This document shows positions 9,099 through 16,806 of a stretch of DNA of 46,352 nt, piece by piece. The first letter of the stretch is position 1, and every line of letters begins with the position of its first letter. This DNA comes from an uncultured Pelagibacteraceae bacterium. GTDB taxonomy: Bacteria; Pseudomonadota; Alphaproteobacteria; Pelagibacterales; Pelagibacteraceae. Under the pieces are notes generated by a model. That model did not search any database, had not been told where the DNA came from, and was given only the letters and a program-made list of their open reading frames with translations. The stretch is taken from contig CACLSX010000005.1 in assembly GCA_902609705.1 (NCBI GenBank), positions 1 through 46,352 of the forward strand, given 5' to 3'. A program made the translations under genes and the position numbers.

Positions 9099-9547
9099 TT
9101 GAAAATTTAAATAAAGATCAAATAAAAGAACTTTTACCACATAGGGAACCGATGTTATTAATTGATGAACTTATAAACATAAAGAAATTAAAATCAGCAA
9201 CTGCAATAGTGAATGTAAGAAAAGATAGTTTCTTTGTTCAAGGTCATTTTCCAGATGAACCTGTAATGCCAGGAGTCTTAATTGTAGAAGCATTTGGACA
9301 GGCTGCTGCAGCACTAACAGCTGCAGGTATAGATAAACAAACTTATGAAAATAAACTCGTATTTTTAATGACAATTGATAAAGCAAGATTTAGAAATCCA
9401 GTAATTCCTGATTGCAGATTAGAATTAAATATTGAGGCTGTTAGATCACATGGTAGAGTTTGGAAATATAAAGGTGAAGCTATTGTAGATGGTAAAAAAA
9501 TGGCAGATGCATTTTGGGCCGCAACAATAGTGGACAGAAAGAAATAA
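9095..9547 (+). CDS. fabZ: 3-hydroxyacyl-ACP dehydratase FabZ
   Basis: FabZ dehydrates 3-hydroxyacyl-ACP in fatty-acid elongation and competes with LpxA/LpxD for the same hydroxyacyl-ACP pool, which explains its place among lpx genes. It has 150 residues. LLPHREPMLLIDEL is near the N-terminus; the catalytic motif GHFPDEPVMPGVLIVEAFGQ contains H51 and E65 of the hot-dog active site. ATG 9095 overlaps the lpxD stop (ATGA). It is followed by a 52-base gap before lpxA, one of the longer gaps of this block. Confidence 0.97.
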   Translation: MIENLNKDQIKELLPHREPMLLIDELINIKKLKSATAIVNVRKDSFFVQGHFPDEPVMPGVLIVEAFGQAAAALTAAGIDKQTYENKLVFLMTIDKARFRNPVIPDCRLELNIEAVRSHGRVWKYKGEAIVDGKKMADAFWAATIVDRKK

Positions 9548-9599
9548 TCAGTAGTAATTCTTGATAACCATTTAAAAAATAATTTGTTATCAATTAAAC

Positions 9600-10385
9600 G
9601 TGATACATCATACTGCAATTGTTGACAAAAAATCAAAAATTTTTTCAAATGTTGAAATTGGACCATATTGTGTAATTGGTCCTAATGTAGAAATAGCATC
9701 AGATACAAAGTTACATTCACACATTAGCATTATAGGAAATACAAAAATCGGAAGGAATAATGAAATATTTCCTCATGTATCTATAGGAACAGATCCACAA
9801 GATTTAAAATATAAAGGAGAAAAAAATTCTATTATCATAGGAGAAAATAATAAGCTTAGAGAATATGTTAATATTAATCCAGGAACTTCACAAGGTGGAA
9901 CAGTTACAAAATTAGGTGATAACAACTTATTAATGGTTTATTGTCATGTAGCTCACGATTGTAATCTTGGAAACAATATTGTTTTAGCAAATAATGTACA
10001 AGTCGGTGGCCATGTTACAATAGAAGATAATGCTATTGTTGGCGGAAGTTGTGCAATCCATCAATTTTCAAGAATTGGTCAATTAGCAATGATCGGTGGT
10101 ATGACTGGTGTTTTAAGCGATGTAATACCATTTGGACTTTCATTAGGAAATAGAAATAGTTTAGTTGGTCTCAATCTTATTGGATTGAGAAGGGCAAAAA
10201 TCTTAAATGAAGAAATAAAATTGTTACAGAAGTTTTATGATTCAGTATTTTTTGATCAAAATTTTAGAGCAAACATACAAAATATTGATGAAGAGCTAAA
10301 AAAGAATAAATATGTAAAAAAAATAATTGATTTTATTGAAACCGATAAAAGAAGGCCAATATCCTTACCAGAAAATATTAAATGA
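9600..10385 (+). CDS. lpxA: UDP-N-acetylglucosamine O-acyltransferase
   Basis: LpxA performs the first step of lipid A synthesis, moving a 3-hydroxyacyl chain from ACP to O3 of UDP-GlcNAc. It has 261 residues, the usual length. The beta-helix begins at once (IHHTAIVDKKSKI) and runs to about residue 190, with the catalytic segment YCHVAHDCNLGNN (H119 aligns with the general-base histidine) and the marker QHxxAxxGGxxG-like HQFSRIGQLAMIGGMTGV. A helical C-terminus follows. The start is GTG at 9600; no ATG fits, and the MIHxTAIVD opening supports it. It overlaps lpxI by 4 bases. Confidence 0.95.
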   Translation: MIHHTAIVDKKSKIFSNVEIGPYCVIGPNVEIASDTKLHSHISIIGNTKIGRNNEIFPHVSIGTDPQDLKYKGEKNSIIIGENNKLREYVNINPGTSQGGTVTKLGDNNLLMVYCHVAHDCNLGNNIVLANNVQVGGHVTIEDNAIVGGSCAIHQFSRIGQLAMIGGMTGVLSDVIPFGLSLGNRNSLVGLNLIGLRRAKILNEEIKLLQKFYDSVFFDQNFRANIQNIDEELKKNKYVKKIIDFIETDKRRPISLPENIK

Positions 10386-11173
10386 TTGGATTATTTTTTG
10401 GTGAAAAAAAACTACCATTAGAGATTTTAAAAAGTTTAAAAAAAAAAAAAATTAAATATTTCATAATAGATTTATCAAAAAATAATAAATTCAAAAAAGA
10501 TAAAAATAGTTATTTTATTAATATTGGAAAATTTGGTAAAATCTTAGAATTAATTAAATCAAAAAAATGCAAAAAAGTTTTATTTGCCGGAAATATTATT
10601 AAACCAAGAATATCTAAATTAAAATTAGATCTTAAAGGCATTTATTATATTCCTAGAATTATTAAGGCTTCAAAGTTAGGTGATGCAGCAATACTTAAAG
10701 AGTTAATAAAAATTTTATCAGAAAATAAAATAAAAGTTTTAAAATTAAATACATATAATCCAGAATTAACACTTCAAAGGGGATGTTATACTAAAGTAAA
10801 ACCCAGTGTTTATGATCTAATTACTATTAGAAGAGGGATTCAAATATTGAATAAATCTAACTCATTTAATCATGTTCAGGCATTAGTAATCAATAATAAA
10901 AAGATCGTTTCTTTTGAAAAAAGAAAAGGTACAAAAGACATGTTAAAATCATTAAGAAAAAATAATTTAAAGAATAAACTTTTGTTAAAGATGCCTAAAT
11001 CTAAACAAGATTTACGAGTTGATTTGCCGACAATTGGTCTAGATACTTTAAAAGATTGTAAAAAAGCAAATATCAAAGGAATTGTTGTTAAAGCAGGTCA
11101 AAATATATTCTTAGATAAACACGAAGGCCTTAAATTTGCTAATAAAAATAGTATTTTTGTAATAGCTAAATGA
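10382..11173 (+). CDS. lpxI: UDP-2,3-diacylglucosamine diphosphatase LpxI
   Basis: LpxI hydrolyses UDP-2,3-diacylglucosamine to 2,3-diacylglucosamine 1-phosphate (lipid X), replacing LpxH in alphaproteobacteria. It has 263 residues. It opens with IGLFFGEKKLPLEI and has the KKVLFAGNIIKPRI segment. The C-terminal DUF1009 domain is recognisable from RRGIQILN, the KMPKSKQDLRVDLPTIGLDTL region and GIVVKAGQNIFLDK. The conserved aspartate of DLPTIG is the likely metal ligand. Its place between lpxA and lpxB, with ATGA overlaps on both sides, strongly supports the call. Confidence 0.93.
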   Translation: MIGLFFGEKKLPLEILKSLKKKKIKYFIIDLSKNNKFKKDKNSYFINIGKFGKILELIKSKKCKKVLFAGNIIKPRISKLKLDLKGIYYIPRIIKASKLGDAAILKELIKILSENKIKVLKLNTYNPELTLQRGCYTKVKPSVYDLITIRRGIQILNKSNSFNHVQALVINNKKIVSFEKRKGTKDMLKSLRKNNLKNKLLLKMPKSKQDLRVDLPTIGLDTLKDCKKANIKGIVVKAGQNIFLDKHEGLKFANKNSIFVIAK

Positions 11174-12297
11174 AAAAGATTTTTATTTTAACAGGTGAGC
11201 CATCAGGTGATAAATTAGCATCAGAGGTTATTAAAGAATTAAAAAAAAATAGATACAATATTGAATATTTGTCTGTTGGGGGACAACATTTAAATTCAAT
11301 TGGTATAAAGTCGATATATGATCAAAAAGATATTACTTATATAGCTTTTACGGACATTTTGTTAAATATTTTTAAGATAAAAAGAAAAATAAATGAAACA
11401 GTAAAAAAAATTTTAGATTTTAATCCTGATATTTTATTTAGTGTTGATAGTCCTGATTTTACTCTTCGTGTTTCAAAAATAATTAAATTAAAAAAACCAA
11501 ATATTAAAACTATTCATTTTATTGCCCCTAAAGTATGGGCTTGGCGAGAGGGTAGAGTAAAAAAAATGAAGAGTTACTTAGATCATATTCTTTTACTGTT
11601 TTATTTTGAAAAAAAATATTTTGAAAAGGAAAAACTAAAAAATACATTTGTTGGTCATCCAATATTAGATAGCACAAATCACGAAAGGATTGAAATTAAT
11701 GAATTATTAAAGGGAAAAATTATTTCGATTTTTCCTGGTAGTAGATTGTCTGAATTGAAATCACATTTGCCTATACTTATTGAGTTTATAAAAAAAATGA
11801 ATGAAGAAAAAAATAATTATAATTATATTTTTCATGCTACCAAAGATTCTAAAGAATATTTGTCTCAAATTATTAAAAAAAATAATTTAGAAAATGTTGA
11901 TATTATATCAAATGAAAATATAAAAATTGCTATAATTAAAAAATCTATTTTTGCAATTGTTAAATCTGGAACAGTTTCACTTGAAGTTTGTAAATATGGT
12001 GTACCATCAATAATAATTTATAAAATGAATTTTTTAAATTTTTTCATTGCCAAGTTATTTTTAAAAATAAAATATGCAAATATGATAAATATTATTAATA
12101 ATAAAGAAATTATCCCTGAACTTTTACAAAATGAATGTAACTCAGATGAAATTTATAAAACAGTTAATTATTTATTAAAAAAACCTGAACTTATAAATGA
12201 ACAATTAAAACAAGTTAATAAAACTATTAGAGAATTAAAATCTAACACTTCATCAAGCAATGAAGCTTCCAATGTTTTGTTATCTTATTTGAGATAA
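11170..12297 (+). CDS. lpxB: Lipid-A-disaccharide synthase
   Basis: This peripheral membrane GT-B glycosyltransferase (GT19) joins lipid X and UDP-diacylglucosamine into the lipid A disaccharide. It has 375 residues, normal. The N-terminal signature TGEPSGDKLASEVIKEL (from residue 8) and the segments SVDSPDFTLRV, HFIAPKVWAWREGRVKKM, NTFVGHPILD, FPGSRLSELKSHLPIL and KSGTVSLEVCKYGVPSIIIYKMN are all classic LpxB motifs in order. It is the last gene of the plus-strand block; its 3' end overlaps that of convergent gltX by 18 bases, leaving no room for a separate terminator. Confidence 0.96.
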   Translation: MKKIFILTGEPSGDKLASEVIKELKKNRYNIEYLSVGGQHLNSIGIKSIYDQKDITYIAFTDILLNIFKIKRKINETVKKILDFNPDILFSVDSPDFTLRVSKIIKLKKPNIKTIHFIAPKVWAWREGRVKKMKSYLDHILLLFYFEKKYFEKEKLKNTFVGHPILDSTNHERIEINELLKGKIISIFPGSRLSELKSHLPILIEFIKKMNEEKNNYNYIFHATKDSKEYLSQIIKKNNLENVDIISNENIKIAIIKKSIFAIVKSGTVSLEVCKYGVPSIIIYKMNFLNFFIAKLFLKIKYANMINIINNKEIIPELLQNECNSDEIYKTVNYLLKKPELINEQLKQVNKTIRELKSNTSSSNEASNVLLSYLR

Positions 12298-13674
12298 TCT
12301 TTTAGACACTTCCTCTTTTCCAAGAGCACACAATATATCATATATACCTGGTCCAAACTTTGATCCTGTAAGGCATATTCTTAGTGGTTGTCCAACTCCT
12401 TTAAAATTTGTATTATTATTTTTTATTAGGTCATTTATTATTGGTTCTAGTGTTTCTCTATTAAAATCTGATAATTTATTAATATCATCACTAAATAATT
12501 TAATAATTTTAATAGCTGTTTCGTCTAAAAGCTTGTTATCTTCTTTTTCTATTTGAACTTTGTCATTTATTAAAAACTTTGAATTTTTGTAAATATCTTC
12601 CAAAGTTTTTGCTTTATTTTTTAGGAAATGTAACGAATTTTTAATTTTTTTCTGTGCTAAATTAGGTATCTTTTCTTGAAAAGTCTCACAGTAGGTTAAT
12701 AAAAAATTAAATAGATCATTTTCATCTATATTTTTTATATAATATTCATTCATTGAATAAATTCTGTTAATATCTAATTTTGAGGGTGATTTTCCAATTC
12801 CCTCTAAATTGAAGTATTTAATACTTTCGTCTAAATCAAAAATTTCCTTATCTTTGTATGACCATCCTAATCTCAGAAGATAATTTCTAAGAGCATTAGG
12901 CATTATTCCAATTTTAGAATAATCATCTAATGTTGATGCATTATCTCTTTTTGACAATTTTTTTCCTTCAATAGTATGAATTAGTGGTATATGAGCAAAA
13001 GATGGTACTTTCCAATTCATAGCATCATAAATTTGTATTTGTTTGAATGTATTTATTTTATGATCATCACCTCTAATTATATGTGTCATACCCATTAAAT
13101 GATCATCTACTGATGCTGATAAATTATATGTAGGCGATCCATCTGCTCTTAATATAACAAAATCTTCAAGAGTATTATTTTCAATTTCTATATTACCCTG
13201 AACCAAATCTTTTAAGATAGATTTTCCTTCAACTTTACATTTAAATCTTATTACAGGATCAATTTCTTTTGGAGCATCAGTTTCACTCTTATCTCTCCAC
13301 TTTCTATTATAGATATATGGTATTTTTTTTTGTTTTGCCCTTTTTTTTTGCTCTTCAATTTCATCACTTGAACAATAACATTTATAAGCCATACCTTTTT
13401 TTAACAACTCATTAGCTACATTTATATGATCATCTATTTTATCTGATTGAATATATTCACTATCTTCGTAATTAATACCTATCCACTTTAATGAATTAAT
13501 TATTTGATTTTTGAATTCATCTTTAGACCTTTCTTTATCTGTATCCTCTATTCTTAGGTAAAATTTACCACCTTTATTTTTTGAATAAAGCCAATTGAAT
13601 AATGCTGTTCTAACTCCTCCAATGTGCAAAGGTCCAGTTGGTGATGGAGCAAATCTAGTTGCTACAGTTTTCAT
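12280..13674 (-). CDS. gltX: Glutamyl-tRNA synthetase
   Basis: This class I aminoacyl-tRNA synthetase charges tRNA-Glu (in many alphaproteobacteria also tRNA-Gln, amidated later by GatCAB). It has 464 residues. The HIGH-type motif is in RFAPSPTGPLHIGGVRTALF (about residues 7 to 26), the KMSKS loop is KLSKRDNAST, and CYCSSDEIEEQ and HLMGMTHIIRGDDH are typical GltX segments. It lies 19 bases downstream of lexA on the same strand, so the two are probably cotranscribed, and it converges on lpxB with overlapping 3' ends. Confidence 0.96.
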   Translation of the reverse strand: MKTVATRFAPSPTGPLHIGGVRTALFNWLYSKNKGGKFYLRIEDTDKERSKDEFKNQIINSLKWIGINYEDSEYIQSDKIDDHINVANELLKKGMAYKCYCSSDEIEEQKKRAKQKKIPYIYNRKWRDKSETDAPKEIDPVIRFKCKVEGKSILKDLVQGNIEIENNTLEDFVILRADGSPTYNLSASVDDHLMGMTHIIRGDDHKINTFKQIQIYDAMNWKVPSFAHIPLIHTIEGKKLSKRDNASTLDDYSKIGIMPNALRNYLLRLGWSYKDKEIFDLDESIKYFNLEGIGKSPSKLDINRIYSMNEYYIKNIDENDLFNFLLTYCETFQEKIPNLAQKKIKNSLHFLKNKAKTLEDIYKNSKFLINDKVQIEKEDNKLLDETAIKIIKLFSDDINKLSDFNRETLEPIINDLIKNNNTNFKGVGQPLRICLTGSKFGPGIYDILCALGKEEVSKRLSQIR

Positions 13675-13693
13675 CAGATTTATTTAGACTATT

Positions 13694-14380
13694 TTAGGAA
13701 AAGTTTCTATATAAAGATACTAGAATTCCTTGTACTTTTACTCTATCAGGACCAAATATTTTGGTTTCGTAATTTCTATTAGCGCTTTCCAAAGCTACCG
13801 TCTTTCCTTTTCTTCTTATTCTCTTTAGCATTGCTTCATGATCGTCAATTAACGCAACAACTATTTTTCCATTTTCAGCAGTATCAGCCTTTTTCACAAT
13901 TACTGTATCACCATCATTTATTCCAGCCTCAATCATTGAATCTCCTTGTACTTTAAGTCCAAAGAATTCTCCATTTTTCTCAATATTGGAAGGCAAAGGT
14001 ATTCTAGAAACTTCATTTTGAATTGCTTCTACAGGTGTGCCCGCAGCAATTTTACCTAATACAGGTATTTCATTTTCATCTGAATTATTACGATTTGAAC
14101 TTTCATCAAGTCCACCTCTAATTACACTTGGTGAAAAACTATTGTAAATATCATTTGCTGAAGCTGTTTCAGGTAACTTAATGACTTCTAAAGCTCTTGC
14201 TTTATGAGCCAATCTTTTAATAAAGCCTCTTTCTTCTAAAGCACTTATTAATCTATGAATTCCTGATTTAGACTTTAGATTTAAGGATTCCTTCATTTCC
14301 TCATAAGAGGGAGATACACCGCTAGATCTCAACTTTTTGTTGATAAATAAAAGCAGGTTTTTTTGTTTTTTAGTTAACAT
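13694..14380 (-). CDS. lexA: LexA repressor (SOS regulator, S24 autoprotease)
   Basis: LexA represses DNA-damage genes and cuts itself when stimulated by RecA-ssDNA. The N-terminal winged helix begins MLTKKQKNLLLFINKKLRSSGVSPS. The cleavage site is A113-G114 (KIAAGTPVEA) and the Ser/Lys dyad is S148 (QGDSMIEAG) and K186 (EAMLKRI), all intact. I chose ATG 14380 (228 residues) over the in-frame ATG 14398 because alphaproteobacterial LexA proteins start MLTxKQ, and because the longer form would start only 5 bases from the operator. Two LexA-like sites directly upstream suggest autoregulation. gltX follows after 19 bases. Confidence 0.94.
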   Translation of the reverse strand: MLTKKQKNLLLFINKKLRSSGVSPSYEEMKESLNLKSKSGIHRLISALEERGFIKRLAHKARALEVIKLPETASANDIYNSFSPSVIRGGLDESSNRNNSDENEIPVLGKIAAGTPVEAIQNEVSRIPLPSNIEKNGEFFGLKVQGDSMIEAGINDGDTVIVKKADTAENGKIVVALIDDHEAMLKRIRRKGKTVALESANRNYETKIFGPDRVKVQGILVSLYRNFS

Positions 14381-14381
14381 A

Positions 14382-14396
14382 GAACAAATTGTGTAC
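14382..14396 (-). promoter_or_regulatory. Second, imperfect LexA box before lexA
   Basis: On the minus strand this reads GTAC-N7-GTTC, one mismatch from the alphaproteobacterial SOS box GTTC-N7-GTTC. Its centre is 21 bases (two helical turns) from the centre of the perfect box at 14403-14417, so two LexA dimers could bind the same DNA face. It sits immediately before the chosen lexA start, across the ribosome-binding region. The function is inferred. Confidence 0.5.
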
Positions 14397-14402
14397 ATGA
14401 AT

Positions 14403-14417
14403 GTTCTATAAAAGTTC
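14403..14417 (-). promoter_or_regulatory. LexA operator (alphaproteobacterial SOS box)
   Basis: GTTC (14403-14406), seven bases, GTTC (14414-14417): an exact match to the direct-repeat SOS box GTTC-N7-GTTC known from alphaproteobacteria. It is 22 bases upstream of the chosen lexA start. The AT-rich spacer contains TATAGA on the minus strand, a possible -10 element, so LexA bound here would block RNA polymerase. It separates lexA-gltX from the trp genes and indicates a lexA promoter of its own. Confidence 0.8.
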
Positions 14418-14430
14418 TATCAATTAAACA

Positions 14431-14444
14431 AGAGTTAAAACTCT
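14431..14444 (-). terminator. Weak hairpin after trpC
   Basis: AGAGTT (14431-14436) and AACTCT (14439-14444) are inverted repeats separated by two bases, giving a short stem of about five pairs between the trpC stop and the lexA operator. On the minus strand the stem is followed by TTGTTT. It could be a weak terminator or a pause site separating the trp and lexA transcripts; the stem is short and AT-rich. Confidence 0.25.
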
Positions 14445-14463
14445 AATAAATTCAACACTTTTT

Positions 14464-15255
14464 TTATAAAATAGAAAAAATATTATTATTTTCTAAATTT
14501 TTTAAAATCGATTCACCTATGAGAAATGTTTTTATTTTAGTTTCTGAGGCTATTTTCAAAACGTCTTCTTTGTTTTTTATTCCGCTCTCTGAAATTAATG
14601 GTCCATCATGATTAATTAAAATATTATGAATATCATAAGTTGTATTTATATCTGTTTTTAGTGTTTTTAAATTCCTATTGTTTATCCCTATTAGTGCATC
14701 TTTGTACTTTAGAGATTTTTTGGCCTCTTCAACAGTGTGAACTTCAACAATTACAGACATTTTAAGTTTCTCAGCTTCTTCATACAATTCATCTGCAGTT
14801 TTTTCATCAACGCCAGCTAAAATTATTAAAATAGCATCAGCACCATAACTCCTAGAAAGATGGACTTGAAATTTATCAACAAAAAAATCTTTACATAAAA
14901 TAGGTAAATTTATTTTTTTTTTAATTTTACTAATATGAATTAAGTTTCCTAAAAAAAAATCTTCTTCAGTTAAAACGGACAGGCAGGTTACATTATTTTT
15001 TAAGTAAATATCGGCTATTTCAACAGGATTATAATTTTCAATAATTATACCAGCTGAAGGGCTGGCTTTTTTAATCTCTGCAATGATAGAGATTTTATCA
15101 TGATTTATATTATTCAGTATTTTTTCTTTAAAATTTGTATAATTTTTTAGATTTATAATTTTATCATTTAGTGAATTTATTGAAATATCTTTTTTTAAAA
15201 TTTGAATTTTACTTCTTTTTTTATTAATAATTTTTTCTAATATATTCTCAGACAT
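14464..15255 (-). CDS. trpC: Indole-3-glycerol phosphate synthase
   Basis: It closes the indole ring from CdRP in tryptophan synthesis. It is a TIM barrel of 263 residues, normal for monofunctional TrpC. Motifs: SIIAEIKKASPSAGII (catalytic lysines and phosphate contacts, about residues 55 to 71), CLSVLTEEDFFLG, LPILCKDFFVDKFQV, GADAILIILA, LIGINNRNLKT and LISESGIKNKED. It overlaps the trpD 3' end by 8 bases. There is no fused trpF, and neither trpF nor trpAB is in this window. Confidence 0.95.
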   Translation of the reverse strand: MSENILEKIINKKRSKIQILKKDISINSLNDKIINLKNYTNFKEKILNNINHDKISIIAEIKKASPSAGIIIENYNPVEIADIYLKNNVTCLSVLTEEDFFLGNLIHISKIKKKINLPILCKDFFVDKFQVHLSRSYGADAILIILAGVDEKTADELYEEAEKLKMSVIVEVHTVEEAKKSLKYKDALIGINNRNLKTLKTDINTTYDIHNILINHDGPLISESGIKNKEDVLKIASETKIKTFLIGESILKNLENNNIFSIL

Positions 15256-16240
15256 TTCTCAATTTTTCTAAATGTGAATATGTTTTTCCTGATAATAAAT
15301 GATCTCTCGCTTTTTCATAAGCATATTTAAAATTATCTTCTCTTTCAGATATTATTAAACCAGCTGCAGAATTTAATGATACTGCTTTAGAAAAGTCATC
15401 ATCATTACCTTTAAATATATCTATAATTTTTTGTGAATTATATTTTGCGTCATTTCCAACTATCTTATCGAAACCTTCAGCATTTACTTTCAATTCTTTA
15501 GGATCAATAATCATTTCGTTAATTTCCCCATTTCTTAATTGTTTAACAATAGTTTTATCATATGGTGATATTTCATCTAAACCATCATTGCTATTAACAA
15601 TCCAGGCAAATTTAATATTTAAATCTTTCAAAGCATTAGCAAATATATCTAGAAGTTTTTTATCAAAAACTCCTACAACTTGTTTTTCAACATTTGCTGG
15701 ACTACTCAAAGGACCAATCATATTAAAAATTGTTCTCTTCCCAATTTTTTTTCTGGTTGGACCAACATATTTCATAGCGCTATGATAATTTGGAGCAAAC
15801 ATAAATCCAAAATGGTTTTTTTTAATTTGATTTTCAATATCTTTGGGTTCCGAGTTGATATTTATATTTAATGCCTCCAAAACATCTGCAGATCCGCATT
15901 TTGATGAAACTGCTTTGTTACCATGTTTTGCTACATTAATGCCCATACTTGAAAGTAATAATGCGGAAGCTGTAGATATGTTTAGTGTATCCTTGCCATC
16001 ACCACCTGTTCCACAAGTATCTATGCAGTCATTTATATTAACTTTTTTCGCTTTATTTCTTAGCACTGAGACACCACCTGCTATTTCTGTTGAAACTTCA
16101 CCCTTTTTAGAGAGCAGAGTTAAAAAATTATAAATTTCATTATCATTTGCTTTTCCATTCATCAAAATTTCAAAAGCATCAATACTTTCTTGTAATGTTA
16201 AATTTTCACTTAATTCAAGTTTTTTTAAATATTTTTCCAT
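15248..16240 (-). CDS. trpD: Anthranilate phosphoribosyltransferase
   Basis: TrpD joins anthranilate and PRPP to give phosphoribosyl anthranilate. It has 330 residues. The PRPP-binding glycine-rich loop CGTGGDGKDTLNISTASA (about residue 77 on) is intact. KHGNKAVSSKCGSADVLEAL and MKYVGPTRKKIGKRTIFNMIGPLSSP are hallmark TrpD segments. The trpG stop immediately precedes its ATG, with no spacer, and it overlaps trpC by 8 bases, fitting a translationally coupled trpEGDC operon. Confidence 0.96.
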   Translation of the reverse strand: MEKYLKKLELSENLTLQESIDAFEILMNGKANDNEIYNFLTLLSKKGEVSTEIAGGVSVLRNKAKKVNINDCIDTCGTGGDGKDTLNISTASALLLSSMGINVAKHGNKAVSSKCGSADVLEALNININSEPKDIENQIKKNHFGFMFAPNYHSAMKYVGPTRKKIGKRTIFNMIGPLSSPANVEKQVVGVFDKKLLDIFANALKDLNIKFAWIVNSNDGLDEISPYDKTIVKQLRNGEINEMIIDPKELKVNAEGFDKIVGNDAKYNSQKIIDIFKGNDDDFSKAVSLNSAAGLIISEREDNFKYAYEKARDHLLSGKTYSHLEKLRNV

Positions 16241-16804
16241 CTATTTAATAAAATTTTTTAAAATTTTTAAACCATCTTTAGTCTTTATACTTTCCGGATG
16301 AAATTGTACTCCATGAACATCATAAATTCTATGTTTAACACCCATAATTATTCCATCTAAAGTCATGGCTGTAATTTCTAAATCTTTAGATAGTGTTTTC
16401 TTATCGATTATTAAACTATGATATCTAGTTGCCTCAAATATTTTTGGTATTCCTTTTAAAATCCCTATATTTTTTGAAATGATTTTACTTGTTTTTCCAT
16501 GAACCAATTCTTTAGCTTGAGTAATTTTGGATCCAAATATTTGACCTATAATTTGATGACCTAAACAAACTCCAAGTATTGGAATTTTATTATACAATTC
16601 ATTTACTATAGATAGACAGTTTCCAGCTTGATCAGGATTACCTGGACCAGGTGATATCACAATTTTATTATATTTTTTCTTTAATATTTCTTTTGCATTA
16701 ATTTTATCATTTCTTACTACATCTACAGTTTGACAGAACTTAGAAATGTAATGATACAAATTAAATGTAAAACTATCATAGTTATCAATTAAAATTATTT
16801 TCAT
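16241..16804 (-). CDS. trpG: Anthranilate synthase component II (glutamine amidotransferase)
   Basis: This class I glutamine amidotransferase supplies ammonia to TrpE. It has 187 residues. The catalytic triad is visible: C80 in GVCLGHQ, and H169 and E171 in VQFHPES near the C-terminus. The oxyanion segment SPGPGNPDQAG is present. It is not fused to TrpE or TrpD and lies 2 bases after trpE and directly before trpD. In some bacteria such a subunit also serves aminodeoxychorismate synthase (PabA); a dual role is possible but cannot be judged here. Confidence 0.93.
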   Translation of the reverse strand: MKIILIDNYDSFTFNLYHYISKFCQTVDVVRNDKINAKEILKKKYNKIVISPGPGNPDQAGNCLSIVNELYNKIPILGVCLGHQIIGQIFGSKITQAKELVHGKTSKIISKNIGILKGIPKIFEATRYHSLIIDKKTLSKDLEITAMTLDGIIMGVKHRIYDVHGVQFHPESIKTKDGLKILKNFIK

Positions 16805-16806
16805 AA

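Noticed and set aside
9548..9599. Gap between fabZ and lpxA as a possible promoter or regulatory site
   Set aside because: Only 52 bases, AT-rich, with no convincing hexamers or dyads.
15588..16133. Plus-strand open frames of 63 to 96 codons across trpD
   Set aside because: They lie antisense to a clear trpD with all family motifs and show no recognisable protein features.
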